This document shows, piece after piece, positions 16,950 to 25,870 of a stretch of 36,580 nucleotides of DNA. The notes below the pieces were generated by a model that had not been told where the DNA came from, did not search any database, and saw nothing but the letters and a program-made list of their open reading frames with translations. This DNA is from an uncultured Saprospiraceae bacterium (GTDB lineage Bacteria; Bacteroidota; Bacteroidia; Chitinophagales; Saprospiraceae), in assembly GCA_937941765.1 (NCBI GenBank), contig CALDGQ010000092.1, forward strand, positions 1 through 36,580. The letters run 5' to 3'. The position numbers and the translations under genes were made by a program. How positions within the stretch are numbered: position 1 is the stretch's first letter; each line of letters starts with the position of its first letter.

Positions 16950-17432
16950 ATGAGTTCAACTTTACTATACATTCTAGTTACTATAAGTGCTGTACTGGCA
17001 ATGGAATTTGTAGCCTGGTTTGCACACAAATTCATCATGCATGGTTTATTGTGGAGTTGGCATGAAGATCATCATCAGCCACATCACAAAGATGGATTTT
17101 TTGAAAAGAATGACTTGTTCTTTTTAGTATTTGCAATTCCGAGTGCAACTTGTTATATAGTTGGATTAAACAGTGTTCATTTCTGGTTACTTTTTGTAGG
17201 AATTGGAATTTCTATTTATGGTCTCATCTACTTTCTGATTCATGATGTTTATATTCATCGTCGTTTCAAATGGTTCAAACAATTAGATAATAAATATTCT
17301 AGAGCGATTTTGCGTGCACATGGATCTCATCATGCAGTGCAAACGAAGTATGGTTGTGAGTCATTTGGGTTGTTGATTGTTAATCCTAAGTATTTTGGGA
17401 AGCGAAAAAGGACGGTTGACGGTGAACGGTGA
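16950..17432 (+). CDS. crtZ: Beta-carotene 3-hydroxylase CrtZ
   Basis: CrtZ is a membrane di-iron hydroxylase adding hydroxyl groups at C-3 of beta-ionone rings. The 160-residue protein has the full set of histidine clusters: HKFIMH, HEDHHQPHH, HDVYIHRR and HGSHHAV. These lie between hydrophobic helices, in the order expected for the fatty-acid-hydroxylase superfamily CrtZ branch. It follows cruF on the same strand after a 244-nt repeat-containing gap, so it may have its own promoter. The last residues, roughly GKRKRTVDGER, are encoded by a stretch with tandem CGGTGAA copies that belongs to the downstream repeat region. The original C-terminus was therefore probably slightly different. The catalytic core is unaffected. 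Confidence 0.92.
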   Translation: MSSTLLYILVTISAVLAMEFVAWFAHKFIMHGLLWSWHEDHHQPHHKDGFFEKNDLFFLVFAIPSATCYIVGLNSVHFWLLFVGIGISIYGLIYFLIHDVYIHRRFKWFKQLDNKYSRAILRAHGSHHAVQTKYGCESFGLLIVNPKYFGKRKRTVDGER

Positions 17433-17454
17433 ACGGAGAGTACACGAGCCCCAC

Positions 17455-17655
17455 GACAGACTGTGCGAAAACGAAATTGAACCGCAAAATATCGAACAAG
17501 TAACCGCAGAATGTAGAAGTTGAGTACGCGAGTATACACGTATATTAACGAATTTCATGCTTAATAGTCCACGTTCTCTACTTCGACATTCGATATTCTG
17601 CGGTTGGATATTCTGCGGTTCAGTTTCCGAAAGCATATTCGCACAGTCTGACGAG
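17455..17655. repeat. Long imperfect inverted repeat (TGAACCGCAGAATATCGAA type)
   Basis: The left arm, about 17455-17520 (GACTGTGCGAAAACGAAATT, then GAACCGCAAAATATCGAAC), pairs imperfectly with the right arm, about 17580-17655. The right arm on the other strand reads GACTGTGCGAATATGC and then TGAACCGCAGAATATC. The spacer is about 60 nt. It forms most of the 387-nt gene-free gap between crtZ and 17820. Elements with AACCGCAGAATATCGAA are widespread between genes in Bacteroidota. Open frames reading across it are not believable genes. Confidence 0.72.
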
Positions 17656-17660
17656 CGCCC

Positions 17661-17700
17661 CTTCCTTTTCAAGGAATTGCCTATCCGCCTTCGGCGGATT
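17661..17700. repeat. Two short palindromes
   Basis: TTCCTTTTCAAGGAA at 17662-17676 and ATCCGCCTTCGGCGGAT at 17683-17699 are adjacent hairpin-forming sequences next to the long inverted repeat. The rest of the gap up to 17819 shows nothing further that I can support except presumed promoter sequence for the gene at 17820. Confidence 0.5.
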
Positions 17701-17819
17701 AGAGGATGGATCCTACACAAGAACGTTAAACAAACCACCTAAACACATAAATATTCCTCCTAATATAACGTTATCTAAAAACTACTACTTATTTTTATAC
17801 GAGACTATAAAACACAGCT

Positions 17820-18392
17820 ATGGAATTAGATATCACGAACATCATCAAAAAACCGATCAACCTTGATCTTCCAGAACGTGAGACGCTCGACCAGTACCTC
17901 GACGAAGTGGTACCTAAAGTGAGACCTTGGGGAGAAGACTTGCGAGAACGGGAACATTACATGGACACACGTTGGTTAGAAATAAATGATCGAGATGATT
18001 TTCATGAATCAGTCCTACATATCTTTAGAGACGAAAACGAATACCTGATTTCTATCGATGGAAATATCAACAAAGGTGTCTGGAATTTTCTTTCAGATTC
18101 CAACACCTTGATTTTGGAAAAACAAGTGGGTGGTGCAGTGATTACAAGCGAATTGTTTGATGTTGCTTTTATGAACAAAGATTTTTTCATTTTGAGAAAG
18201 CATGGTGATCAAATTAGAAAAGGATTTCCGAAGTACTTATTGCTTGGTAGAGAGAATATTGTTAGAGGATTGGAATGGCGAGAAGTGATTGAGTTGATTT
18301 ACTCAAAATATCGGAACAACACCCAATTGATTGTTGTGATGGTATTTGCAATTATTGTGATTGCGTTGGTTTTGATTTTCACTTTCTTTTAG
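17820..18392 (+). CDS. Unknown protein with a C-terminal membrane anchor
   Basis: I do not recognise this 190-residue protein. Residues 1-165 are soluble, charged and rich in alternating beta-like segments (VLHIFRDENEYLISIDGNI, NTLILEKQVGGAVITSELFDVAFMN). Residues about 168-190 are one strong hydrophobic helix (LIVVMVFAIIVIALVLIFTFF) with almost nothing after it, giving a tail-anchored layout with the N-terminal part in the cytoplasm. No signal peptide or enzymatic motif is visible. The stop codon is only 7 nt before the rhomboid protease start, so the two are almost certainly translated from one message. The first ATG at 17820 is preceded by stops and suits the gene start. A functional link with the rhomboid is inferred only from this arrangement. 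Confidence 0.75.
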   Translation: MELDITNIIKKPINLDLPERETLDQYLDEVVPKVRPWGEDLREREHYMDTRWLEINDRDDFHESVLHIFRDENEYLISIDGNINKGVWNFLSDSNTLILEKQVGGAVITSELFDVAFMNKDFFILRKHGDQIRKGFPKYLLLGRENIVRGLEWREVIELIYSKYRNNTQLIVVMVFAIIVIALVLIFTFF

Positions 18393-18399
18393 AGACCGT

Positions 18400-19224
18400 A
18401 TGGACAGCATCATTGGTACCATCCTCTTACTCATCACTGGACTTGTAACCTACAAAGGTTTTACAGATGAAAAATACAAGGAACGGTATTTATTTGATGT
18501 AGATAAAATTCTGATTGACCGTCAATTTGATCGGCTCTTAACTTCTGGCTTCCTTCATGCTAACTGGCTACACTTTGTTTTTAATATGGGTGCACTTCTT
18601 GCATTTAGCCTTTCTATTGAGTATCTCATGGGGATACCAAAATATCTGGCCATCTATTTTGGATCTTTGATTGGAGGAAATTTACTTGCATTATATATTC
18701 ACAGAAATCATGGAGATTATAAAGCATTGGGAGCATCAGGTGCGGTAAGTGGTATTATCCTTTCATCTGTCATTTTATTTCCTTTTGAGAAAATTAATAT
18801 CTTCATTTTTGATCTTCGTGTTACCGCATGGATACTGGCACTGATTTTTATCCTCTTTTCAATTTTGGGAGCAAAAAAACAAAAAGACAACATTGGTCAT
18901 GATGCACATTTAGGTGGTGCCATTGTAGGTATATTGTTGACTGTACTACTCTACCCTAGCATCCTCAAAACCAATTGGTGGATTGTTTTACTAACACTAA
19001 TTCCTGCAATTAGTTTTTTAATTTTGATTGTCAAAAAACCAGAAGTGATGATGATTGATAAATATTGGGGATTTGATAAAAAAGAAAAACCTACCAAAGA
19101 ACAAGTTAGAAGAAATAAGGAAATGAGTTTGAATGAGTTGTTGGATAAGATTGGGAAAACTGGGATGGATAGTTTGTCTAGCAAGGAAAAAGCTTTGTTG
19201 GAAAAGTTGAAGGATGAGTTGTAG
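18400..19224 (+). CDS. Rhomboid-family intramembrane serine protease
   Basis: The 274-residue polytopic membrane protein has the rhomboid hallmarks: LHFVFNMGALL in the second core helix, the nucleophile Ser113 in GASGAVSGI, and the partner His170 in HDAHLGGAIVG. The dyad is intact, so it should be active against membrane-spanning substrates. About six helices run from residue 45 to 207, and an additional hydrophobic N-terminus is seen at 2-18. A charged cytoplasmic tail (about 215-274) ends with a helical segment LSSKEKALLEKLKDEL, a type often seen at the end of Bacteroidota rhomboids. It starts 7 nt after the unknown anchored protein and faces the convergent cargo gene. The substrate is unknown. 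Confidence 0.9.
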   Translation: MDSIIGTILLLITGLVTYKGFTDEKYKERYLFDVDKILIDRQFDRLLTSGFLHANWLHFVFNMGALLAFSLSIEYLMGIPKYLAIYFGSLIGGNLLALYIHRNHGDYKALGASGAVSGIILSSVILFPFEKINIFIFDLRVTAWILALIFILFSILGAKKQKDNIGHDAHLGGAIVGILLTVLLYPSILKTNWWIVLLTLIPAISFLILIVKKPEVMMIDKYWGFDKKEKPTKEQVRRNKEMSLNELLDKIGKTGMDSLSSKEKALLEKLKDEL

Positions 19225-19300
19225 TTACTTGAAGCGTCTCCGTTTCAGAAGAGAAGGTTAATTCACTCCTAAGTAACCGTGTTAGCTTCTTCAAATGACA

Positions 19301-19330
19301 AAGCCGATACATTACAAAATGTATCGGCTT
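19301..19330. terminator. Hairpin between convergent genes
   Basis: The perfect 13-bp arms AAGCCGATACATT (19301-19313) and its complement (19318-19330) enclose a 4-nt loop. It lies between the rhomboid gene (plus) and the cargo gene (minus), so it could terminate both. T tracts on either side are weak. Confidence 0.6.
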
Positions 19331-19352
19331 CATCAATTTTGGTATTAACTTA

Positions 19353-22300
19353 TTAATTCACTTTTATAAAACGCTTACCTTCTGTCTGAATGCCAGGAAT
19401 TCTAACAAAATAAATACCTATTGGTAATGCATCGATTACAAGTTCCACTGTATTGAAACCTTCTATTAATGTTTGTGATTGCTGATACATCAACTGACCG
19501 TTTGCATTGATAATTTCAATAGTTGTAGTAATAGATTGATCTAGATTTATATCGATATTCAAATGATTAGATGCAGGATTAGGCGAAATCCTCCAATCTT
19601 GCAAAATACTTTTTGGATCAGTCTTAAAAGAATTCATTGAATTATCACCTCGCATACTTATTGTTGGGTTCAAATTTTGTGGGACGCATGGGACTTCCAT
19701 TATGGCACGTCGTTGTATCTCGTTAAGACTCCAAGACCATTTCCCATTCCAAGGATGCATCTGTACATAATCTTTTTCTGCGGTGTTTGTACAATCATCG
19801 CAACCTGTATCAAAGTTCTGAAACCAAATGGATGCTTCGAGATTGACCCACTTTGGACTTCCTTCATAAAGTCGATCAGAAAACCCGATGTAAACGACTT
19901 CATCAATTACAGATTGTAAGAAATCATTTTCCGCTTGATCTCCAATTTCAACCAAATACGCATCACTTAGAAAAGCGCTGTATCTTGAACCTAACCATGT
20001 ATCAACTTCATTCGCAATGAAATAATAAGAATCATTATAGGTTCCTAAAAATTCATAGCCATCAATAGTCTCGACGCAATTATTCTGGGAAGGCGGCTCA
20101 ACACATTCCGGCGCAAACTCGCCTTCATCATTTACATAGAATGCGATAGTCCCGTCTTTATTTTCAAGTATCTTTCCAAACACAATACCACCATCTGGAG
20201 TTATGAATTGTGGGATTGACTTTTCTTTTCCTTCTGGGAAATTGGCTGTCCAAATTACATTTCCGTTTTGATCCAACTTTGCGTAAGTAGAAATATTGTT
20301 ATCAATTGTTGCAGAAACTACAAATCCAAAATCAGTGATTAATATGCCGTCAACGGATTGACCTATGCTGGTTTGTCCACCTGTAAGAATCGAAGCCAAA
20401 TTAATGGACGATTCGCTTATTCCACTTCCAGCGTTCAATGTAACTAGCTCAATCATTCCGTTATTCGTTTGGCTATAAACAAATTGGTTATTGTCGTTTG
20501 TTTCACCAATAAATTCGACTTCATTTTCAACAATATGATTCCATATTAGATTTCCTTGTGTATCAAATCTTTGGAATGCTGAACCGGTAAGGTTATCTCC
20601 CTTTTTTAGGAAATAATACCCATCTGTTTCTGATTCCTCCAAAAATTGAAGTTCAAAAACTGCTTGAGAAGGATCTTGAATTTGCTGCCAAAATACGGTT
20701 CCCCTAAGTGTTGTCTTCATGATAAAAGAACGGTAAGTATTGGCAGTAGTTCGATAAACACCATAAATCAATAAGTGGTCACGCGCTTCAGCAATTTGTA
20801 TATCAATCATTTCTTCGATGTCCGCATCTGCCTCAGTCAATGCAACTCCTTGTGAATTTGGAATTGTATTAATATTTGATGCACCAGACAAAACGAATCT
20901 TGAAGGACCATAAAAATCGTTGACAGAATATCCGTAAGAATAATTGAGCATTTCAGGGACCAAACTTACGCCAGCCAAATACCCACCAAGAAGATTGCCT
21001 AAATTATCATAGCTACCTCCTACGAATGTGTAGCTGCCGTTATCCAGATAATTAGTTATGAGTTGGACACCTGAACCTGAAGGTTGAACTGAAAAACCTA
21101 CTAGTGATTCCACAATCTCATTGGCTCTTCCTGCAAATAATTCAAATGCACAGTAATCATCAAAAACTTGAGTTTCACGTATCGTGATGGCTCTTGACGT
21201 AATATTATTAGCTTCATCTGATTCTGAAATTGAATTGTTAGAATCAGCATTAACCACAAGAAAATATTCTCCAGGAACAGCATTCTGTGGAAATTCAACA
21301 ATCTTAAAACCAGATGTTCTACTCTCACCGTTTAATCCTTGTCTACTAAAAGTTCCAAGTAATGTGGCATTAGTTAAACTATTTCCTGAATCAGATAAAT
21401 AGATATTATAATTTACATTTTGAAAAATCTGTCCACCATAATTATCAATCGTAAATGAAACTTCAGCTAGTTGTCCCGCTCTTATGGATGAATAACTTGT
21501 ATTTGATATTCTAAGCGTACTTAATACGATATCTGGCAATTCATTGGTTGGATTGGAATCTATAACGTCGAGATTGAAATTACAATACGCCTTATTTCCG
21601 CACCGATCAATGATCTCAACTGAAAGATCGTAATTGCCTGTAGCTAAATATTTTCCTTGAGCATAATTAGGATTGTCACTTATGAATAGTACATCCGCTG
21701 CATTTGCTACACAATCTGAAATCGCATTTGTCAAATCTGCATAATCAATTTTATAATATCCACCAGTAAACAAATTGGTGAATGCTTCTCTATTTTCTTG
21801 ACATAACAATTGAATACTTCCATCATTTCCTCCACCATTATCACATGGTACACACGGTCCACCGCAATCTACATTCGTTTCTCCTTGATTCTGAATTCCA
21901 TCAAAACAGCTAGGATCGCCTCCTCCATTTCCTATTATGGTTACCGGAATCCATTCACTACAAACGTTAGATTGCACACTCAAAAAGTAAGTGGCTCCAG
22001 TAGTCAGACCAGTAACTGTTTCGATACTTGAACAAGGATTGCCATTCCAAGGATTACATTCCCAAACAGAATTAGTATTTGAATCAAATAACTTTGTATT
22101 GGCCTCACTAGTCAGCCCCGTAATCGTGACACCTCCATCTGATGAGTTTATTGCCACACTACAACTACTAGCAATTGGTATTCCAGCACAAGTACAACCA
22201 TCTGATTGAATTACATCATTTGTAGTATTAGTGTTAGTATCATCACAAGAAGCACCTACAACTGTAGGGAATGATGGATTGTTTGGTTGGCAATCATCAT

Positions 22301-22793
22301 TATCACAAGTGCCGTCATTATCTGCATCTGGACAACCTCCAACATCATCACAATCAATTTCAAGTAAAAATTTTCTCGCCACATAAATTCCATCTAATGA
22401 CCATTCTCCATTCCAGAAATTCATATTTCCATAAAATACGTCGCTGGAATTTGTGGTAGCCAAGTTGTTATATCCGACTACTTCCTCACTGTCCCAGACA
22501 AAACTTCCATTGGTATTGAAGTCATTGAAACCAATAAATACAATTTCATTGATGGCCGAAGTTAGAAAATCATTTTCGGCTTGGGAGTTGATGGATGCTA
22601 AGTAACCACCATTGGCTGCTGCGATGGTTCTAGCATTTTCCCAATCAGCTGTTTCGAGAGATGTGTAATAGTAATGATCTTCAAATTCGCCAATGAAATC
22701 GAAGTCATTGATGTTTGCATCACATTGGGCCAATAATGCTTGGCTCGAAAAGAAAGTAATACTTAAAAGTACAACGAGGGTAAACTTTTTCAT
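19353..22793 (-). CDS. T9SS-secreted multidomain surface protein with two C-type-lectin-like domains
   Basis: The 1146-residue modular secreted protein has these parts. Signal peptide 1-22 (cleaved near LLA/QCD). C-type-lectin-like domain about 30-148, with WENARTIAAANGGYLASI and NDFLTSAINEIVFIGFND. Cysteine and aspartate-rich repeat about 150-205 (CPDADNDGTCDNDDC), thrombospondin type 3-like and probably calcium binding. Linker with CFDGIQNQGETNVDCGGPC. A Cys-containing beta domain, then CARDB about 418-535 (LPDIVLSTLRISN, ISESDEANNIT). A long beta-rich region. A second lectin-like domain about 913-1036. The type A sorting domain follows from about 1069 (ISPNPASNHLNIDI...GKRFIKVN). The sorting domain marks it as T9SS cargo for surface attachment. 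A role in binding glycans or other surfaces is inferred. The Ca-site WND motif of classical lectins is replaced by WNG. Confidence 0.85.
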   Translation of the reverse strand: MKKFTLVVLLSITFFSSQALLAQCDANINDFDFIGEFEDHYYYTSLETADWENARTIAAANGGYLASINSQAENDFLTSAINEIVFIGFNDFNTNGSFVWDSEEVVGYNNLATTNSSDVFYGNMNFWNGEWSLDGIYVARKFLLEIDCDDVGGCPDADNDGTCDNDDCQPNNPSFPTVVGASCDDTNTNTTNDVIQSDGCTCAGIPIASSCSVAINSSDGGVTITGLTSEANTKLFDSNTNSVWECNPWNGNPCSSIETVTGLTTGATYFLSVQSNVCSEWIPVTIIGNGGGDPSCFDGIQNQGETNVDCGGPCVPCDNGGGNDGSIQLLCQENREAFTNLFTGGYYKIDYADLTNAISDCVANAADVLFISDNPNYAQGKYLATGNYDLSVEIIDRCGNKAYCNFNLDVIDSNPTNELPDIVLSTLRISNTSYSSIRAGQLAEVSFTIDNYGGQIFQNVNYNIYLSDSGNSLTNATLLGTFSRQGLNGESRTSGFKIVEFPQNAVPGEYFLVVNADSNNSISESDEANNITSRAITIRETQVFDDYCAFELFAGRANEIVESLVGFSVQPSGSGVQLITNYLDNGSYTFVGGSYDNLGNLLGGYLAGVSLVPEMLNYSYGYSVNDFYGPSRFVLSGASNINTIPNSQGVALTEADADIEEMIDIQIAEARDHLLIYGVYRTTANTYRSFIMKTTLRGTVFWQQIQDPSQAVFELQFLEESETDGYYFLKKGDNLTGSAFQRFDTQGNLIWNHIVENEVEFIGETNDNNQFVYSQTNNGMIELVTLNAGSGISESSINLASILTGGQTSIGQSVDGILITDFGFVVSATIDNNISTYAKLDQNGNVIWTANFPEGKEKSIPQFITPDGGIVFGKILENKDGTIAFYVNDEGEFAPECVEPPSQNNCVETIDGYEFLGTYNDSYYFIANEVDTWLGSRYSAFLSDAYLVEIGDQAENDFLQSVIDEVVYIGFSDRLYEGSPKWVNLEASIWFQNFDTGCDDCTNTAEKDYVQMHPWNGKWSWSLNEIQRRAIMEVPCVPQNLNPTISMRGDNSMNSFKTDPKSILQDWRISPNPASNHLNIDINLDQSITTTIEIINANGQLMYQQSQTLIEGFNTVELVIDALPIGIYFVRIPGIQTEGKRFIKVN

Positions 22794-22983
22794 AACTAAT
22801 TATTTGGTTTGAAAATAGGTGGCACTATCTTTTTAAACACCAAAATCAGTATAGAGTTTTAGGTTCTTATTGCTAATATGTAAAGTACTTGCTGATTTAA
22901 CAATTTGTATCCATAGTTAAATAACAAACTTGGGATTTTGAAAGAATTTAATAGGTTTAAAAGGAGATAAAAACATGCAGAAT

Positions 22984-23017
22984 AAAAAAGCCGTTACAAA
23001 ATAAATTGCAACGGCTT
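22984..23017 (-). terminator. Terminator downstream of sucD
   Basis: On the minus strand, AAGCCGTTGCAA and its partner form a 12-bp stem with one mismatch, followed by TTTTTTATT. It lies 25 nt past the sucD stop and suits the end of the enolase-divIC-sucD direction of transcription. Confidence 0.82.
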
Positions 23018-23042
23018 CCAATATCTTTATGAATTTATTTTC

Positions 23043-23924
23043 CTAAGCATGCACACCTTTCAAAGCAGCCACCATCGTCTTTCCAATTTCAGCAGGAGAT
23101 TTAACAACATGTATACCACACTTCTTCATAATCTTCATCTTTGCTTCAGCGGTATCATTTTCGCCACCGATGATTGCACCAGCATGTCCCATTGTTCTAC
23201 CTTTGGGTGCAGTTTGACCTGCGATGAAACCAACAACAGGTTTTGTACCATGTTCTTTGATCCAATGTGCTGCATCTGCTTCCATGTTTCCACCGATCTC
23301 ACCGATCATGACGATACCATCCGTATCCGGATCGTTCATCAACATCTCTACCGCTTCTTTAGTCGTCGTTCCGATGATCGGATCTCCACCGATACCGATA
23401 CAAGTCGATTGTCCCATACCCGCTTTGGTTACTTGATCTACTGCTTCGTAAGTCAAAGTTCCCGATCTACTAACAATACCAATACGTCCTGGTTTGTGGA
23501 TGAATCCTGGCATGATACCTAGCTTTGCTTCTCCTGGAGTCATTACACCTGGGCAGTTTGGTCCGACCAATGTGCAATCAAAATTCTTTAAGTAAGCTTT
23601 TACTTTTACCATATCTTGAACAGGAATACCTTCTGTGATACAGATGATTACTTTGATTCCAGCTTCTGCTGCTTCCATGATTGCATCACCAGCAAAACGT
23701 GGTGGAACAAAAATGATAGAAGTATCTGCTTTTGCAGTTGCTACTGCTTCTGCTACAGAATTGAAAACAGGTTTTTTCAAATGCTTGGTTCCACCTTTTC
23801 CAGGTGTTACACCTCCGACTACATTCGTTCCGTATTCGATCATTTGACCAGCGTGGAAGGTTCCTTCCTTACCAGTAAATCCTTGAACGATTACTTTTGA
23901 TTTTTTATTTACTAAGACTGACAT
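23043..23924 (-). CDS. sucD: Succinyl-CoA synthetase alpha subunit
   Basis: SucD is the alpha subunit of the TCA-cycle enzyme that converts succinyl-CoA to succinate with substrate-level phosphorylation. The 293-residue length is typical. The CoA-binding fold is seen in [19 protein letters not shown], the second conserved block in [17 protein letters not shown], and the phosphorylated His247 in GHAGAIIGG. The beta subunit (sucC) is not in this window, so the subunits are encoded apart. It begins 43 nt after the stop of the division protein gene, close enough for co-transcription, and is followed by a terminator. Nothing about the protein looks unusual. Confidence 0.97.
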   Translation of the reverse strand: MSVLVNKKSKVIVQGFTGKEGTFHAGQMIEYGTNVVGGVTPGKGGTKHLKKPVFNSVAEAVATAKADTSIIFVPPRFAGDAIMEAAEAGIKVIICITEGIPVQDMVKVKAYLKNFDCTLVGPNCPGVMTPGEAKLGIMPGFIHKPGRIGIVSRSGTLTYEAVDQVTKAGMGQSTCIGIGGDPIIGTTTKEAVEMLMNDPDTDGIVMIGEIGGNMEADAAHWIKEHGTKPVVGFIAGQTAPKGRTMGHAGAIIGGENDTAEAKMKIMKKCGIHVVKSPAEIGKTMVAALKGVHA

Positions 23925-23967
23925 GAATTGTAATTTTATATTTTTTTAATGCTTCGGTTTACTAATT

Positions 23968-24285
23968 CTATTTTTCTTCTTGAACGATGATAAATACGTC
24001 TTCATCGTGTTTTTTCATGTAATATTTTTCTCTTGCAAATTTCTCTTTATTCGCATCCAAATCTTTTTGATCTTGAATTGCTTCTGTTAATTTTTCATCA
24101 TAAAACTCAACGTCATGATCGAGTTTGTCAGAAGTTTTGATCAAATCCCATTGCGTAAACACATTATGCCTATCTACAAAAAACATCCATGTTACAAATA
24201 ACACCAAAGTCCAAAAATAAGGATTTCGAATCGGTGCTGGTATCTTACTGATGTAAGGTTTGAACGGGTTTGTTAGTTTCAGCAT
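23968..24285 (-). CDS. DivIC/FtsB-like septum formation initiator protein
   Basis: The 105-residue bitopic membrane protein has a short cytoplasmic N-terminus, one transmembrane helix at about 24-41 (PYFWTLVLFVTWMFF), a coiled-coil segment at about 50-80, and the family end EKFAREKYYMKKHDEDVFII. This is the layout of FtsB/DivIC proteins, which act with FtsL and FtsQ in the divisome. The position beside enolase is common for FtsB-type genes in several bacterial groups. It has a candidate promoter 30 nt upstream at 24315-24322 and may be transcribed with sucD. Confidence 0.85.
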   Translation of the reverse strand: MLKLTNPFKPYISKIPAPIRNPYFWTLVLFVTWMFFVDRHNVFTQWDLIKTSDKLDHDVEFYDEKLTEAIQDQKDLDANKEKFAREKYYMKKHDEDVFIIVQEEK

Positions 24286-24314
24286 AGTGTTTCGTTATGG
24301 AATGAGAATGTCTG

Positions 24315-24322
24315 CAAATATA
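24315..24322 (-). promoter_or_regulatory. Candidate -7 promoter element for the divIC-like gene
   Basis: The minus strand reads TATATTTG, an exact TAnnTTTG match, 30 nt upstream of the start at 24285. It lies between the start codon and the inverted repeat at 24351-24440. No clear -33 TTG is present. Confidence 0.5.
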
Positions 24323-24350
24323 AAAGTTTTTTTCACCACTAAGGTAATTT

Positions 24351-24440
24351 TCATCACTAAGGCACTGAGGCATTAGGTATCACAAAGAAATACGTTTGAA
24401 ACGATGTATTTATTAGTGCCTTTGTGTGCCTTAGTGATGA
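24351..24440. repeat. Intergenic inverted repeat, CACTAAGGCAC family
   Basis: The perfect 15-bp arms TCATCACTAAGGCAC (24351-24365) and its complement (24426-24440) are separated by 60 nt. Further related sequence lies inside the element (GAGGCATTAGG; TTAGTGCCTTTGTG). The right arm ends 5 nt before the enolase stop codon. It is related to the element at 14432-14496. No T tract follows on the minus strand. Confidence 0.75.
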
Positions 24441-24445
24441 ATACG

Positions 24446-25744
<1,299 letters not shown>

Positions 25745-25870
25745 TTAAGTAAATTTATTGTTATGTAATTATCCTATAGATAGTAGGAAATGTGCAACCT
25801 ATAGTATTCTGCTCAATCTTTTTCCTACAACCTAATTTTATGTTTTCGCAAAAAATAGTTTGCTGCTACC

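Noticed and set aside
17361..17738. A 125-codon open frame on the minus strand over the crtZ end and repeat
   Set aside because: It is made almost entirely of the long inverted repeat and the antisense of crtZ, with no protein-like features.
19301..19330. Hairpin considered as a regulatory RNA
   Set aside because: Its place between two convergent gene ends is fully explained by a shared terminator role.
23049..23522. A 157-codon plus-strand frame opposite sucD
   Set aside because: It is antisense to a certain housekeeping gene, and its Cys/His/Ser-rich translation has no family features.
25793..25828. GTAGGAAA/TTTCCTAC hairpin upstream of eno considered as a carA terminator
   Set aside because: It has a 20-nt loop and no T tract; at most it is a weak leader structure.
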